A DNA stretch of 64,000 nucleotides from Isoetes taiwanensis (taxonomy: Eukaryota > Streptophyta > Lycopodiopsida > Isoetales > Isoetaceae): assembly GCA_021234155.1 (NCBI GenBank), contig JAJEKV010000210.1:529501-593500 (forward strand), written 5' to 3'. This document shows, one piece after another, positions 19,943-30,089 of this stretch (its first letter is position 1; each line of letters opens with the position of its first letter). Both the position numbers and the translations under genes were made by a program. Under the pieces are notes generated by a model. That model ran no database searches, was not told the DNA's origin, and saw nothing but the letters and a program-made list of their open reading frames with translations.

Positions 19943-20075
19943 GACCGTCGATTAAAGGTCGATCCGCGAAATTTAAACAACCGCTCGCTTCTATCGGACC
20001 GTTGATTAAAAGTCGATCCGTGAAATTTAAATAACCGCTCACTTCTATCGGACCGTCGATCAAAGGTCGATCCGA
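19943..20075. repeat. 54-bp tandem repeat, 2.5 copies
   Basis: Unit GACCGTCGATTAAAGGTCGA... starts at 19943, 19997 and 20051, ending in CTTCTATCG. Each copy has inverted GTCGAT/GGTCGATCC words. It lies 50-180 bp upstream of a TATA-like box and could be promoter sequence. Confidence 0.8.
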
Positions 20076-20121
20076 ATGAAACCTGTCGATCCAAAGCCGA
20101 CCTACTCGGCTTATGGAAATT

Positions 20122-20129
20122 TATATAGG
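20122..20129 (+). promoter_or_regulatory. TATA-like box upstream of the FCP1-domain gene
   Basis: TATATAGG lies about 93 bp before the ATG at 20215 and just after the 54-bp repeats, consistent with a start of transcription near 20150. Confidence 0.4.
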
Positions 20130-20756
20130 TTTTTGAATGTCATTTCTTGCTTTTTGGTTGCAGACTTGCTCTGAGACGCTCAAGAACTCCGAGGCGCTCA
20201 AGATCGTCACGAAGATGCCGCCCAAAGGTCGTGCTGCTCCAAACTCAGGCCGGGCCACGAGAGAAGATGTTCAAGGTCAGTATTGTTCAAGTGTTTAGGC
20301 TTCTGTTCATTGCTCTGATTAGTGTGCAGTGTTTGCTCTGTATTTACTATCAATAAATCTTCTGCCTATACTCTTGTCTATTATTTCTGTAGCAGTGACT
20401 TAAATTTCTATAGCTGCTCATACTCCTATCTATCGTTTCTATAGCTGCTCATACTCCTGTCTATTAATTTTATAGCAGTGACTTAAATTTGCATTTGCAT
20501 AATTAATGTCCCTCCTGTGTTAAATTGTCCTGCTCGTGATTAACTGTTCTGTCTATAATTTGTCCACCTGTGTGTAAATTGGTATGACCGTGTTTAGTTG
20601 GCCTGCCTTCGAGTGACTGTTCGACCTTCTGTAATTGTCACGCCTTTTGAGTGCATGTCTGTAATTGGCGACTGTATGCCATTCTGTAGTTTAGCCTGGC
20701 CGGAATGAATGACCACTCGAAATCGCGCTAAGCGTGTATTGCACCCTCGTTTGCAG

Positions 20757-21842
20757 GGAGGAAGAGACAAAACTGATTGGTAGTTGCTACACCTCCTCCT
20801 AAGAAAGCAAGAGGCTCGGAAGATACTCCAGCGAGCTCAAGCTCATAGAAGAAGGGAAAGCCTAATGAGAACGCATTATCCTATGCATTGTCGATGGATG
20901 ATAGCGGATCCATTATCAGACTAGACACAGATCCTCCATGCCCGGAGGAGAAGATGGATGATAGTGCGGAGTGGTATGTTGATGTAGGCAAAACAAATGG
21001 TAAGGTGGATCTTGTGTTACACTCCAGGAAGAAAGAGACCGATCTTATGAAGAAACAAGGTATTCTTATCACTTGTGAGGACCAGGATGACATATGTTGT
21101 CAACTCCTAGTGGAGGTTGTGAAGAACTACAAGAAAGATCTCGTCAGATTTACACATGCCAGGGCAACTTCTTTCAAAGATGGTCTGATGAAGAAGGACG
21201 TGAGTGCTGAGTCCTGTTTCAAGTATGGATGGCCTCAAAATACTGCTCTCACTCCAGTGTCTATAAGTGAAGGGGTGTCTGCAGTGAGGAGAGCTTTGCG
21301 AGGACCTTCTCCAAGTTACTACCTGGAAAAGTTGAAGCATCAAAATGATATCAGGGATGTACAAAGATTGCTGGACTTAGGAAAGGACATCCCAGCTGCA
21401 ACAGCTGATGGCATTTTGGCAGAAAATGACTCCGAAAAGAAATCGCAGCTGGAGGCAATGAGTAGGCTAGTCAAGTATGCAGACAACTACCCACTTGGCC
21501 AATCTTTTACACATTCTATCCATGTTGACCATCTGGTGAGATCACATAAGTCAAGTCTTGTTAGCAGGAGGCTCTGAGCATGCTAGAGAAATCTTGAGGG
21601 CGATGGTGAGGAATCCAGGCCAAGTTCCTATGCCAGCAGACGTGCTTCCTTCGGATAGGAAAAAGGATGCTCCACTCCAGTGGACAACACTAGAGGAGCT
21701 TACAGTGGAGAACCCTAATGTATGCTTCCTTATTATTGACGGACAACATTTTATTGAGGCACAACGATCCCTATCCAACCAGGCTAAGCAAACAGGACAA
21801 ACAATGTCCTCATACCCCTGCAGAGGATCTGGCAGAGATTAG
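20757..21842 (+). pseudogene. FCP1-domain gene, exon 2 region with an IDGQH motif
   Basis: The frame runs through two stops, then 230 open codons (20888-21577; a natural Met at 20894), including CPEEKMDDSAEWYVDVGKT, FKYGWPQNTAL and LRGPSPSYYLEKL. A slip near 21558 moves it to the next frame: SLLAGGSEHAREILRAMV, then NVCFLIIDGQHFIEAQRSL. The IDGQH(F)xEA block resembles the ParB/DGQHR-type motif; this is a weak family hint. The rest is not recognised. Confidence 0.4.
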
Positions 21843-21959
21843 TGCAACATTGAACGAAATGGGCGAAGTCTTTCTTTATAAAAGATTAGTATATTAGGTG
21901 GAATAGAGTCTGATATATCAAGTAGGAATAATAAAGAGTAGACTAGGTCCAAAGATGTC

Positions 21960-22255
21960 CAAAGTGCCAATTACGGGCGTGTATCCATGCTGCGAATTCG
22001 CGCCTGGCGTGTATTCATGCTGACAATTCGCTGATGAATACATGCCAGGCGCGAATTGGCAGTGTAGTGCCTGATCAAAATGCCTCAGGCGCATATTCAT
22101 GCAGAGTGTAGTGCCTGATCAAAATTCCTCAGGCGCGTATTCATGCAGAGGTGTTTTGATCAGGCACTACACTGCCAATTCGCACCTGGCATGTATTCAT
22201 GCTGACAATTCGCGGATGAATACACGACAGGTACGAATTGGCACGCCTGGCTTTG
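21960..22255. repeat. Second foldback cluster of the 13-bp palindrome family
   Basis: Segment 22034-22080 (ATGAATACATGCCAGG...GATCAAAA) is inverted at about 22154-22200 with one mismatch in 47 bp. Between them GTGTAGTGCCTGATCAAAA is also repeated directly. The cluster carries at least four palindrome copies plus variants. It lies between coding segments of the FCP1-domain gene, probably in an intron ending at 22341. Confidence 0.8.
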
Positions 22256-22341
22256 TCGTTTCCTGATTGCTTGATCTAAAAAGCGGTTCATTTTTGTATG
22301 CCCTGCTCATATTGGCTGACATGCTTTCTTTACTCGTGCAG

Positions 22342-22865
22342 CCCTTATGTGGAACAACTCCGTCATGCCCGCGAGCAATGGATAGAATATGGAAGATTCC
22401 TGCAAACAAAATAGGGAGGAACAAAGTCTGAGGAGTTTAAGGCATTGGAAAAGACCTTGGCTCAGACTATCATCCAAGATAAGAAACCAAGGGCAAAAAA
22501 GACAGGAAAAAATGGGAGGAAGCAAAGGAGAGGCGTCCAAGCATCTTCCGAGGTCCCACAGATGCCTACAAGATCGTCTTTCTTCACGGACGAAGTCTCG
22601 GGCAAAGTGGAACGAGTTCTGGGATGCTTATGCTCAGAAACAGCTACCAGACCCAATGGGAAGAGTGCCTCCTCAAGATACTTCAATATTTGATCTGAAG
22701 ACTACCGAGATGAGGAAAGTACAGGGCCTTCAAGATGATGAAATCATTTGGTTGTTAAATCAATGCATAAACAAAGAAGTTCTGTACAAGAAGGCTTCTT
22801 CAGTTAAGGATAAAATGTCCTTCATTGATTCTTTGCACTCATATAAAGAACATGCGAAGTTATGA
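22342..22865 (+). pseudogene. FCP1-domain gene, middle exon
   Basis: After TTACTCGTGCAG the frame reads PYVEQLRHAREQWIEYGRF, meets a TAG at 22415, and continues SEEFKALEKTLAQTIIQDKK with a Lys-rich nuclear-signal-like segment. A frame change near 22600 then gives KWNEFWDAYAQKQLPDPMG and DDEIIWLLNQCINKEVLYKK, ending at 22863. No family recognised. Confidence 0.35.
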
Positions 22866-23814
22866 AACGGTGATGTAACATTATGCGAACTTGGCACGCT
22901 AGACAAGTATGGCATGTCCGATGATGACATCAAGAAACACGTCTTTTGGTCGAAGGAATTTTTGCAAAACAGAAAAAAAAAACCAACAAAGACACCACAA
23001 AACTATCGAGATAAGGTGATGGCGAAAAAATGAGAAGAAAGGTTGTCATCCCGAAAGATGTTGGTGGTGACTTACCCGCACTCAATACCGGTCTCTACCG
23101 GCTATAAAGGTCTCCTACGCGATACAACAATAGGCCCTCTAATATTTTCTGTTTGTATTGGATAGCGTGGACTGCAAAGGAGAGAAGGGGATGACTCAAC
23201 AGAGTACAATGCAGTTTTTTAGTAGGCAGATAGGCTTAACAACTCGGAAGCTCTTTACTATTGTCATCATATGTCCCCGGGGAGAGCCTCATATGCATGC
23301 TTTGGTGGCTTCATACGACTTGGAATGCCTAAAGGTCGTTTGGGGAAGGTTCTCTTCTCTTTGAGACAAAGGATCTTGATTTGAGGATGCGGTTTAAAAG
23401 CGCTTGTATAATCTTCATAATGATATCCCTTGTGCGGATATGCGACTATGAGGTAGCTAAGAGCAAAGGGGCATCGAGATAAAGGTGCATGGCGATTGCT
23501 TTCTTTTGGATGAACCAACTTGAAAAATGTCTTCTACAAAGGCGATGAGGATGGAGCAAATGAAAGCGAGGAATTTGATGTTCCTAACCTCTCTAGGAAA
23601 GACATCACTCTGAAATTGTTTGAAAAAGAAAAGGGACCCTTGAATAAACATGGGTTTGCAATCAAGCGGCAAGCTATCTTGTTGAGGCATTTGCACTACT
23701 TGATACCACTTTGCGGAATTACATGTTGGAGGGTATATTGGTAGAGAAGCCCTGAAGACATCAAGAAGATGTTTAAGTTTCGTCAACGATGACCAGTCAA
23801 GGGATTTCCTTATA
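22866..23814 (+). pseudogene. Heavily frameshifted remainder between exons
   Basis: Peptide-like pieces remain in alternating frames: ELGTLDKYGMSDDDIKKHVF (22889-), VVIPKDVGGDLPALNTGLYR (23042-), SVDCKGEKGMTQQSTMQFF (23161-23219), TRKLFTIVIICPRGEPHMHA (23243-) and FDVPNLSRKDITLKLFEKEK (23576-). The order fits decay of one protein. I cannot name a family; a methyltransferase-like fold was considered but lacks a clear motif. Confidence 0.3.
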
Positions 23815-24276
23815 GTGTTTTTCGAAAAGGTACTAGCCATGGCTGATTGGGGTCCTGTCAAAGATAAAAACCCGTTGGCTTTGGTACCTTACAAAGGGCA
23901 GAAGCAGACTACTAGTTCACAAAAGCCTCCAAGTGCAACTCCAGAATGTTCAAAAAGCAATGCAACCCCCGAGGAGAAGGCCGCATTGCTAGCGCGGGAA
24001 CGTGAGATCATGGAGAAAAATATGAAGTCCATGCTTGATAACATTGCAACTGGTAATGTCCAGCTTGGGGGTACGACTGCGGTAGTTTCTGATACCAGCC
24101 AGGATGATCATGCAAGCTCAAGTGCAACCACTGAGGTTAGGAATCAAACCCCTGTGGTAGCTTTCATAGAAGAGAACGTGTCTGAACTAAACCGTGGAGT
24201 TGATGCTTCTAGGCAGTAAGCATCCGGGGAGTGAAGTAGACGCTACGACTGCTGGGGATGACGTCGATGATGAAAG
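23815..24276 (+). pseudogene. FCP1-domain gene, penultimate exon (linker)
   Basis: A hydrophilic frame (MADWGPVKDKNPLALVPYKG, then LAREREIMEKNMKSMLDN) ends at 24219. One base out of frame, GSKHPGSEVDATTAG runs to the donor GAAAG/GTAATT at 24276/24277. Splicing to 24386 keeps this frame open into the FCP1-like domain, which supports the intron. Probably a disordered linker. Confidence 0.45.
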
Positions 24277-24385
24277 GTAATTCACGCCTGGCGCGATATG
24301 TAGCTTATTTATGACGGACAAAACACGATTGGCGTGTATTGCAGACCACTTTTGCATGGCTAACTCTTTGTTTTTCATGGTTCAG

Positions 24386-25025
24386 GGCTCCACCTGCTTG
24401 TGACAAAATCATTGTCTTCGATCTGAATGGTGTCCTGTGTAAAACGTTTTCTAAGAAGCTTATTAACAGGGATGACTTCGAGCAAGTCCCTCTAGAATCG
24501 AATACTAAGTGGATCTATCCTCGTCCACACTTAGAAGATATGATGAATGAGGCGTTCAGATTGTTTCGAGTTGCCATCTGGTCCTCAATGGAACGCAGAA
24601 ATGTTGATGAAGTACTTAGGGTGTTACCAGGCATGAATCGAGACTTTGTGACGATTTGGGGCCAAAGTAAGTGTATAAAGTTTCCACATCCAAGAGATCC
24701 GGATGGCAAGCCGGTCTTCGTGAAACATCTTGGTACTATGATGGATCAGCTTGGCATTCAAAAGAAAGAGGACATCATAATAGTAGATGATGATGCTCTT
24801 AAGTGCTTTTATAATCAAGGTCAGGCTCTAAATCCACCAACTTATACTCCACAAGATTACTCAACAGATGAGTTTCTAGTACTATTCATGTCCATCATGA
24901 GTGGCTTGGCTGCTGGTAAAACAGTATCAGATGTTGTCAAAACGCATCCAGAACTAGATCGGACTAAGGATATAGATCCCTATCTTGAGAGTTATTTGAC
25001 AAAGAAAGGACTAGTCCCTCCATGA
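24386..25025 (+). pseudogene. FCP1/NLI-interacting-factor-like phosphatase domain
   Basis: After TTTTTCATGGTTCAG the exon reads APPACDKIIVFDLNGVLCKT, the HAD-type first motif in the plant FDLNGVL form. IYPRPHLEDMMNEAF and VAIWSSM follow (second motif), then DFVTIWGQSKC, a conserved Lys-containing segment (KPVFVKHLG) and DIIIVDDDALK (third motif). These blocks and the ~215-residue length fit the FCP1 homology domain of phosphatases acting on the RNA polymerase II tail and related proteins. The second Asp of DxD in motif 1 is Asn, as in many plant relatives, which may reduce catalysis. The frame is open to TGA at 25023-25025. Confidence 0.75.
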
Positions 25026-27022
25026 TGTAATCTTCATATCAAGTGAATACAATGTAAAAAGTGTTCTGTGTATATTGATGTGTTGTTATCTACAAATGCT
25101 AATGAAACACCACATTCTTCTCACTAAAACAAGAAAATGTTAAACCACCCACTACTATAATGCAAAAATTTGCAACAATGCAAAACAACATGTCATACAA
25201 CACAACACTATATGGAAAAAAGGGTATGCAAAAGTGGCATGCTTTTGGAACAGACATAAATCCAATTTAAATGAATGATGGTTCATTTGTAACAGTTCAG
25301 ATGTTACAACATGTTTTGAAGTACAGACACAAATGTTTATTCAGGGTATACATTGTTGTTTTAAAAAGCCACAATATAGAGGATTATAAAATTTGAAGAC
25401 ATTACAGAAGCTGCCTTTAACATTCTCATGTAAGTTCTCATATGCCTTTAACAGATATAAATTGTTGTATTTAATATTCTTTACATACAAGATGGTATGT
25501 TCTAAATTCATGTTTCATTTCCTTTCCAACTTATGTCAACCAGGTAACAGATGTTGAGAAAGGTGGCAGCACAAGAATAGCCATGGTGTCATATTGTGCA
25601 GTTCATAAGGTACCCAAATAAGTTGAGTCCTACTATACTATTCTGGCAGCATGAGAGCATGTATACTGTTACAAAATGAAATTGGAGGGCATGAATGCAG
25701 ACAAGTTTACATCTGTCGTTGTGTACAAGTTTACATGAGCATGTTAAAGAATAGTGTGAGACATATAGCTATAAAAAAACTTGATGTATAGTTATTGTTA
25801 CCTCGCAAGTAGATGGTTTGCTCTTAAAGGTTCCAATGTAGTCCATTGAAGGTCCCATGTGGTCTATTGAAGGGTGATCAGTGGTCCATTAAAGGGCACT
25901 TTGTGGTCCACTGAAGGGTACGTGTGGTCTATTGGGGCCAAATTAACCTCTCGACTTAAAACCTTCCTAGCCAACTCCAAATTTATCGAAAACTCTGTTC
26001 CGTGGAATCAATTCAAACTTAAGGACTTAAGCTTCAATATGTCATGTTAAGAAGAGGACTTAAAAAAAAAATTATTATCCATCGTAATAAAATATATTTT
26101 CTTTAAGTGGGCGCTCCATGGGCACCCTCCCCTAGCATGATGCAAATGAAAACAAAATGTGTTGTCACGCGTGAAATGTGATCCACTCGTGATAAACTCC
26201 TCTTGTATATAGGAATGGTTGTGTGGAGGGCATTCTGGTGTAGAAAATTGGTCGGCGCAGCGTCGTACTGAGGAGGCCAATTTCGACAACCCAAATGCTG
26301 CACACACAAACCATGCTATAATGTGAAATTGGGGGCATTTTTTGGCGGCGTCGCAAAGATTTCTTTATTCCTTTTTTTTTTTTTTTCCTTGGCCGAGGTG
26401 CGGCTATGGCGCCCGTCGTGGCATGATGGCCAGGGCGTCGTCGATCCGGCTGATTTTTTGGCTTGCATGAAGGTATTTGGATGAGGCGCTTCTTTTGGTG
26501 TAATTTTGAGAGGGCGCCTTTGATTTTTCGATGTCTTTGGAGGAATCTTGATATTTCATTTGCATTTTCGGGGTTCGAGTGTCTTTTGAAGTCCCGGGAG
26601 TTCCTCGAGTTGTGGAGTTCGAAGTTCGAGGTTTGAAGTTCCTCGAGTTCTCGGATTTACGGAGTCGGGGCTACTTTTGAAGCATCCTTGTTTCTGTGGA
26701 GATTTTCGGCGGTTTTTCAACTGCAAGGCGTTGTGTGAGTAGGAGTACCTTTATTTTTTGTAGTAGATTCTTTTTTTCTTGATTCTGACCTTGGATTTGT
26801 TGTTTCTTTCGGCAGCTGGAGCTTCAAGTTCAAGATCCAGAGTGTTAGGACGAGTCTGGCGAGTTGTAGAAGAACTTTGTGAGCCAAGATTCTACTCTAG
26901 GTAAGCTTTCCTCGTGCATGTTGTTCTTTATTATGTTTTTTACTGTCTAATGTCATTTTTTTTGCATGCGGTGGTCCAAGTATGTCAATAGTTAGTATTG
27001 TCATTCTTGTGTTATTTTTTAG
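25026..27022. other. Intergenic; tandem GTGGTCYATTGAAGGG units at 25826-25937
   Basis: No gene seen. About five imperfect units of GTGGTCTATTGAAGGG-like sequence occur at 25826-25937. A short poly-T at 26371-26386 and GC-richer sequence at 26390-26890 precede the recombinase exons and may be its leader; TCTAG/GTAAGC near 26900 looks like a donor. Confidence 0.5.
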
Positions 27023-28790
27023 ATGTATGACTCGAAGTCTGGAGTATACAGGAATGGGAGAGGTTCCAAGCTTTAGTGTTTTGTCTGATATTACAAATGA
27101 GCAGAATGAGCATGGTTGTGCCTCTGGCAGATTGGGAAAGAACAAAAGTTTGGATTTCGAGGCAGAGATTAGTAAGGAGTTCTCAGAATCAGTGGTTTCT
27201 GATTACATCACAAATGCAGAAGTTTCAGGAATGTTTGACAGACCAATTCTGCCCAAAAACCCTAGTATTCTTGGAAAGAATGGGGAGCGGATACCATTTA
27301 TAGAGATCGATCAGAACCTTTGTAAAGAGGTTGATCGTTGGAGGTGCAAAGAAGTCACAGAATAAAATCACATGGGCTAGAAATAGGTTTGATTTGTGGA
27401 GAGAGTATAGGGAATTTCATGTGAGAAATCTGTTGAAGAGCTTGACCTTGTGGAGTTTTGTTTAATGCTTGAGCAGCTTTATGCCAAGTAACCAAATTGG
27501 ATGGCCAGCTTTATCCCACCGAATCGTAAGTATTATATTCTGTTATTTTCTTCTGTTATTGTATTCTGTTATTTTTTATTGTGACTATAAATTGGTTTTA
27601 ATTATTGTGTTTTGTTTTACACGGGTTGTGAGGATCTATTCAGGAAATTTGGGAGTATGATTTGGCCATAGGGAAATTCAAGCCGCAAAGGAAGGTCGTG
27701 GTGGAATTTCCATTTGATATTCAAATCATAGTCCTATCTTTGAGAGGGCAAGGTTGGCTTGTGTTGCAAACAATGAGGAGATCTAGAATGACTCCCGGTG
27801 TTTGTAAAAGAGAAAAAAGTTGAGGAGATTAGTTTTGTCGATGAGACAAAGATTATTGAATGACATTGACCATCGATATACCATAATCGAGGTCTTCAAC
27901 GACGGTTCTGATTATTGTGTTGCTAGGTTTGCCATTAATTGTAAAAGAAGAGTTGCATAAGCTTTTAATTACCGACTTTGTGGTTGGTTTCGATGATGGA
28001 ATGTAATATTTAGAATATTCTGAAAGGATTTCCAAGAATCATGATGTGGATATGAACCATTATCAGGAGGAATCCTTTAGACTACCTTGCAGGTGTTCCG
28101 AAGTTGATGTTGTCCTTACATACAAACAACTTGTTAGGCATCTACCTGTCATTGAGTGCGATTCGATCTCGCTAAGCTCGCTAAGAGGTTTGCGTTTATG
28201 TGTATGTATTTTTATTTGCTTGCAAGTATTCTATTCGTTATTTTTTACGTTATTGTATTCTATTATTATTTGTTATTTTTTTGTTTTATTTCGTTATATT
28301 AATTGTTATTCTTTTAGGCAATTGTTTCTCCAAGGACTCCAGTATGGTATAACTCGAAGCTGAGGGTTAGTGGTCAGGCGTTAGCGAGCTGGGTGAAATA
28401 TATGATGAAGACAATAGGGATCGATGGGAATTTTTCTGGAAAATCAGGGAGGACAAGTGTGATAAGTCGGATGGTTAGGGCTGGCGTTCCGGATGCTGTT
28501 GGCATGCAGATTACTGGTCAAAGGACTAGTGAAGCATATCATAGGTAATATCATTGTTTTTTTTGTTTCTTTGTTGATTTATAACGTTTTCTTTCTGTGC
28601 AGATATGATAAGAATGTGGAATTGCGGGCGAAGTGTGCAATGTCTGTGGTTAGTAAGCCTTTCGACGACTCCGGTAATAGGCGAATGTTTGAGGATGTTT
28701 ACAAGGAAGAACTGCAGCGACGGGATGAGTGTGAGAAACGTGGAAGTGCAGGTGCAGTTTTATTGGCTGATGGACAGTAAGATAGAGATG
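27023..28790 (+). pseudogene. Tyrosine recombinase, Crypton/DUF3504-like, intron-containing and decayed
   Basis: The first exon reads MTRSLEYTGMGEVPSF to about 27365. Frame changes then give KITWARNRFDLWREY and EELDLVEFCLMLEQLYAK, KLDGQLYPTES (27365-27524) with donor GTAAGT. This matches the N-terminal SAM-like domain of the DUF3504/Crypton-type family. After decayed middle parts, the catalytic C-terminus at 28330-28760 has TPVWYNSKLRVSGQALASWV, GKSGRTSVISRMVRAGVPD, MQITGQRTSEAYH, then an intron (28545-28602) and YDKN. The usual HxxR is KSGR and the second His of ITGH is Gln; the Tyr is kept. It is probably inactive. Confidence 0.6.
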
Positions 28791-28819
28791 TAGCAGCACC
28801 TGATGTAGGGCAGTGTTCG

Positions 28820-29082
28820 ATGGATGTTGATTGTGCTCCAGATGTAGAATCTGGTAAGAAATTTGATACATCTGCTTCTATTTCTGAACTTGCAAGTCGG
28901 GGAGTACAGGTGTTAGATTTGAAAAACAGGACTCTGGAACAGATTGTAGATGCTACCTACTTCGACATTGATGAAACTGAGCTAGCAAAATGTCCAATAG
29001 CTCGCAGGGCTTTGAATCTGAATATCTATTGTTTAAATTTGGTTTTTCCGGCGCCCCAAAAACTTTTTAGATTTTTCCCTTA
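28820..29082 (+). pseudogene. Possible C-terminal extension of the recombinase gene
   Basis: An 87-codon frame with acidic start (MDVDCAPDVESGKKFD) and SELASRGVQVLDLKNRTLEQ lies 60 bp after the recombinase tail and is read on the same strand. It could be the next coding part after a frameshift. Function unknown. Confidence 0.3.
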
Positions 29083-29534
29083 GATTAATTTGCTATGGTT
29101 TGGGGTTGTTTGGTCGCCGGAAATTGAGATGAAGGAAAAAAAAAAAGACTGAACTAAAAATTAGGGTTCGAAAGGTTCAGATTGGATTTCTTCACGTGTC
29201 CTCACGGTTCGATCTTCTTCATCTGTCAGGAGATCGATAGGGATGCTGGCAGGGTGGAGCTACATGCAAATTTCGCACATGCAGATTCCGGAGGTATAAG
29301 AAGAACATCTTCGATTATTCCTGGTACGGCTTTATCCTTTTTCTGATCGTTTGAAATGGCACCTTCATCACCAGAAGGTTCCTCCATACCTTTGTCACCG
29401 CCAAATCGCCTTAGATTATAGGAGTTTCTTTTCTAGGTAACTTTTGGATGGCCTTCGGTGGTGCTACTCTGGGGGCGCTGCCAACAAGGTTCTCAACAGG
29501 GGTTTCCGACTGTGGCTATGGCTATAGTTGATAG
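29083..29534. other. Intergenic
   Basis: No gene seen. A poly-A at 29138-29147 and degraded open stretches only. Confidence 0.4.
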
Positions 29535-30089
29535 GGAGCCGGATTTGCTATGGCTGGAACTGGAAGCAAACCTCTGTTCTGCTTCCTGCTGTGGAGTTCC
29601 GAAGGCGGCGCTTCAATGGAGCTTCCTACAGAGAACACCATGGTGGCTGTGGATAACTCTGGTACATATTGCTTTGCCTTTGCTCCAAACAGTGATGATT
29701 TTTCCATCATAGGAAATGTACAGCAGCAATTCTTCAGGCTTTCATTTAACAGCCTCAGTAACCAGGTTGGTATTGGTGGAGATCAGTGCCAGTGAGGATT
29801 TTCTGAATGTAATGCAAAGTTGTATACCTCTGTCATGGCAAGAACTTGCAAGAACATATAGGTTTAGAAGGTCATTAAGGGTTCTAGCCATCTTCTTCCA
29901 GGTTCTAATGTTCTCAGTATTCAGAAAATGTCCAAAAAGTTATGCTGCCAGATCCTGTTGGAAGCTAGGATCAAGGTAGCCCCTGAAATCTAGAAGCCAA
30001 ATTTGCTATAGCCTAAATTGGAAGCAGATGTAGCCAACTAAAACAAGGAGCCAGATCTGCTATGGCCGAAACTGAAAGCAGATGTAGCC
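29535..30089. repeat. Three copies of a ~40-bp unit
   Basis: A unit reading approximately GAGCCGGATTTGCTATGGC with AACTGGAAGCAGATGTAGCC occurs at 29535-29568 (shortened), 29992-30035 and 30048-30089. The first copy forms the 5' border of the protease fragment. Confidence 0.7.
29598..29795 (+). pseudogene. C-terminal fragment of a plant A1 aspartic protease
   Basis: Sixty-five codons ending in a natural stop match the end of plant pepsin-like proteases (nepenthesin/CND41 group, TAXI_C lobe). It has EGGASMELPTENTMV, the Cys-containing SGTYCFAFAPNSDDFSIIGN, NVQQQFFRLSF and NQVGIGGDQCQ. SIIGNVQQQ is characteristic. Neither active-site DTG/DSG motif is present, so it cannot be active alone. The fragment starts abruptly after a repeat unit, pointing to capture or truncation. 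Confidence 0.75.

Larger units (their letters stand above)
18357..24336. repeat. Dispersed 13-bp palindrome family, consensus CRCGCCWGGCGYG
   Basis: Clear copies: 18357, 18414, 18458, 18515, 18614, 18769, 18828, 18855, 20724, 21999, 22041, 22181, 22223, 24283 and 24324 (first base of each 13-mer). Shortened variants occur near 22082, 22129 and 22242. The flanks are also biased: GAATT or CAATT on one side and TATT or AATT on the other. I saw none outside 18.3-24.4 kb. Two lie inside the 109-bp intron 24277-24385 and one near the 3' end of intron 20276-20756. Confidence 0.85.
20215..25025 (+). pseudogene. Decayed multi-exon gene ending in an FCP1/NLI-phosphatase-like domain
   Basis: I join the following into one model. 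Exon 1 is 20215-20275 (MPPKGRAAPNSGRATREDVQ), with donor AAG/GTCAGT. Exon 2 starts at 20757 after TTTGCAG. A later exon starts at 22342 after CTCGTGCAG. A region with several frame breaks runs 22866-23814, then 23815-24276, a 109-bp GT-AG intron, and the last exon 24386-25025. In-frame TGA and TAG near 20775-20850, a frameshift near 21558, a TAG at 22415 and a frameshift near 24217 indicate a pseudogene. Grouping these pieces into one gene is inference from strand, spacing and splice phase. Confidence 0.5.

Noticed and set aside
22866-23814. DNA adenine methyltransferase domain in the decayed middle of the FCP1-domain gene
   Set aside because: Some hydrophobic spacing is suggestive, but no DPPY/NPPY or glycine-rich motif could be read.
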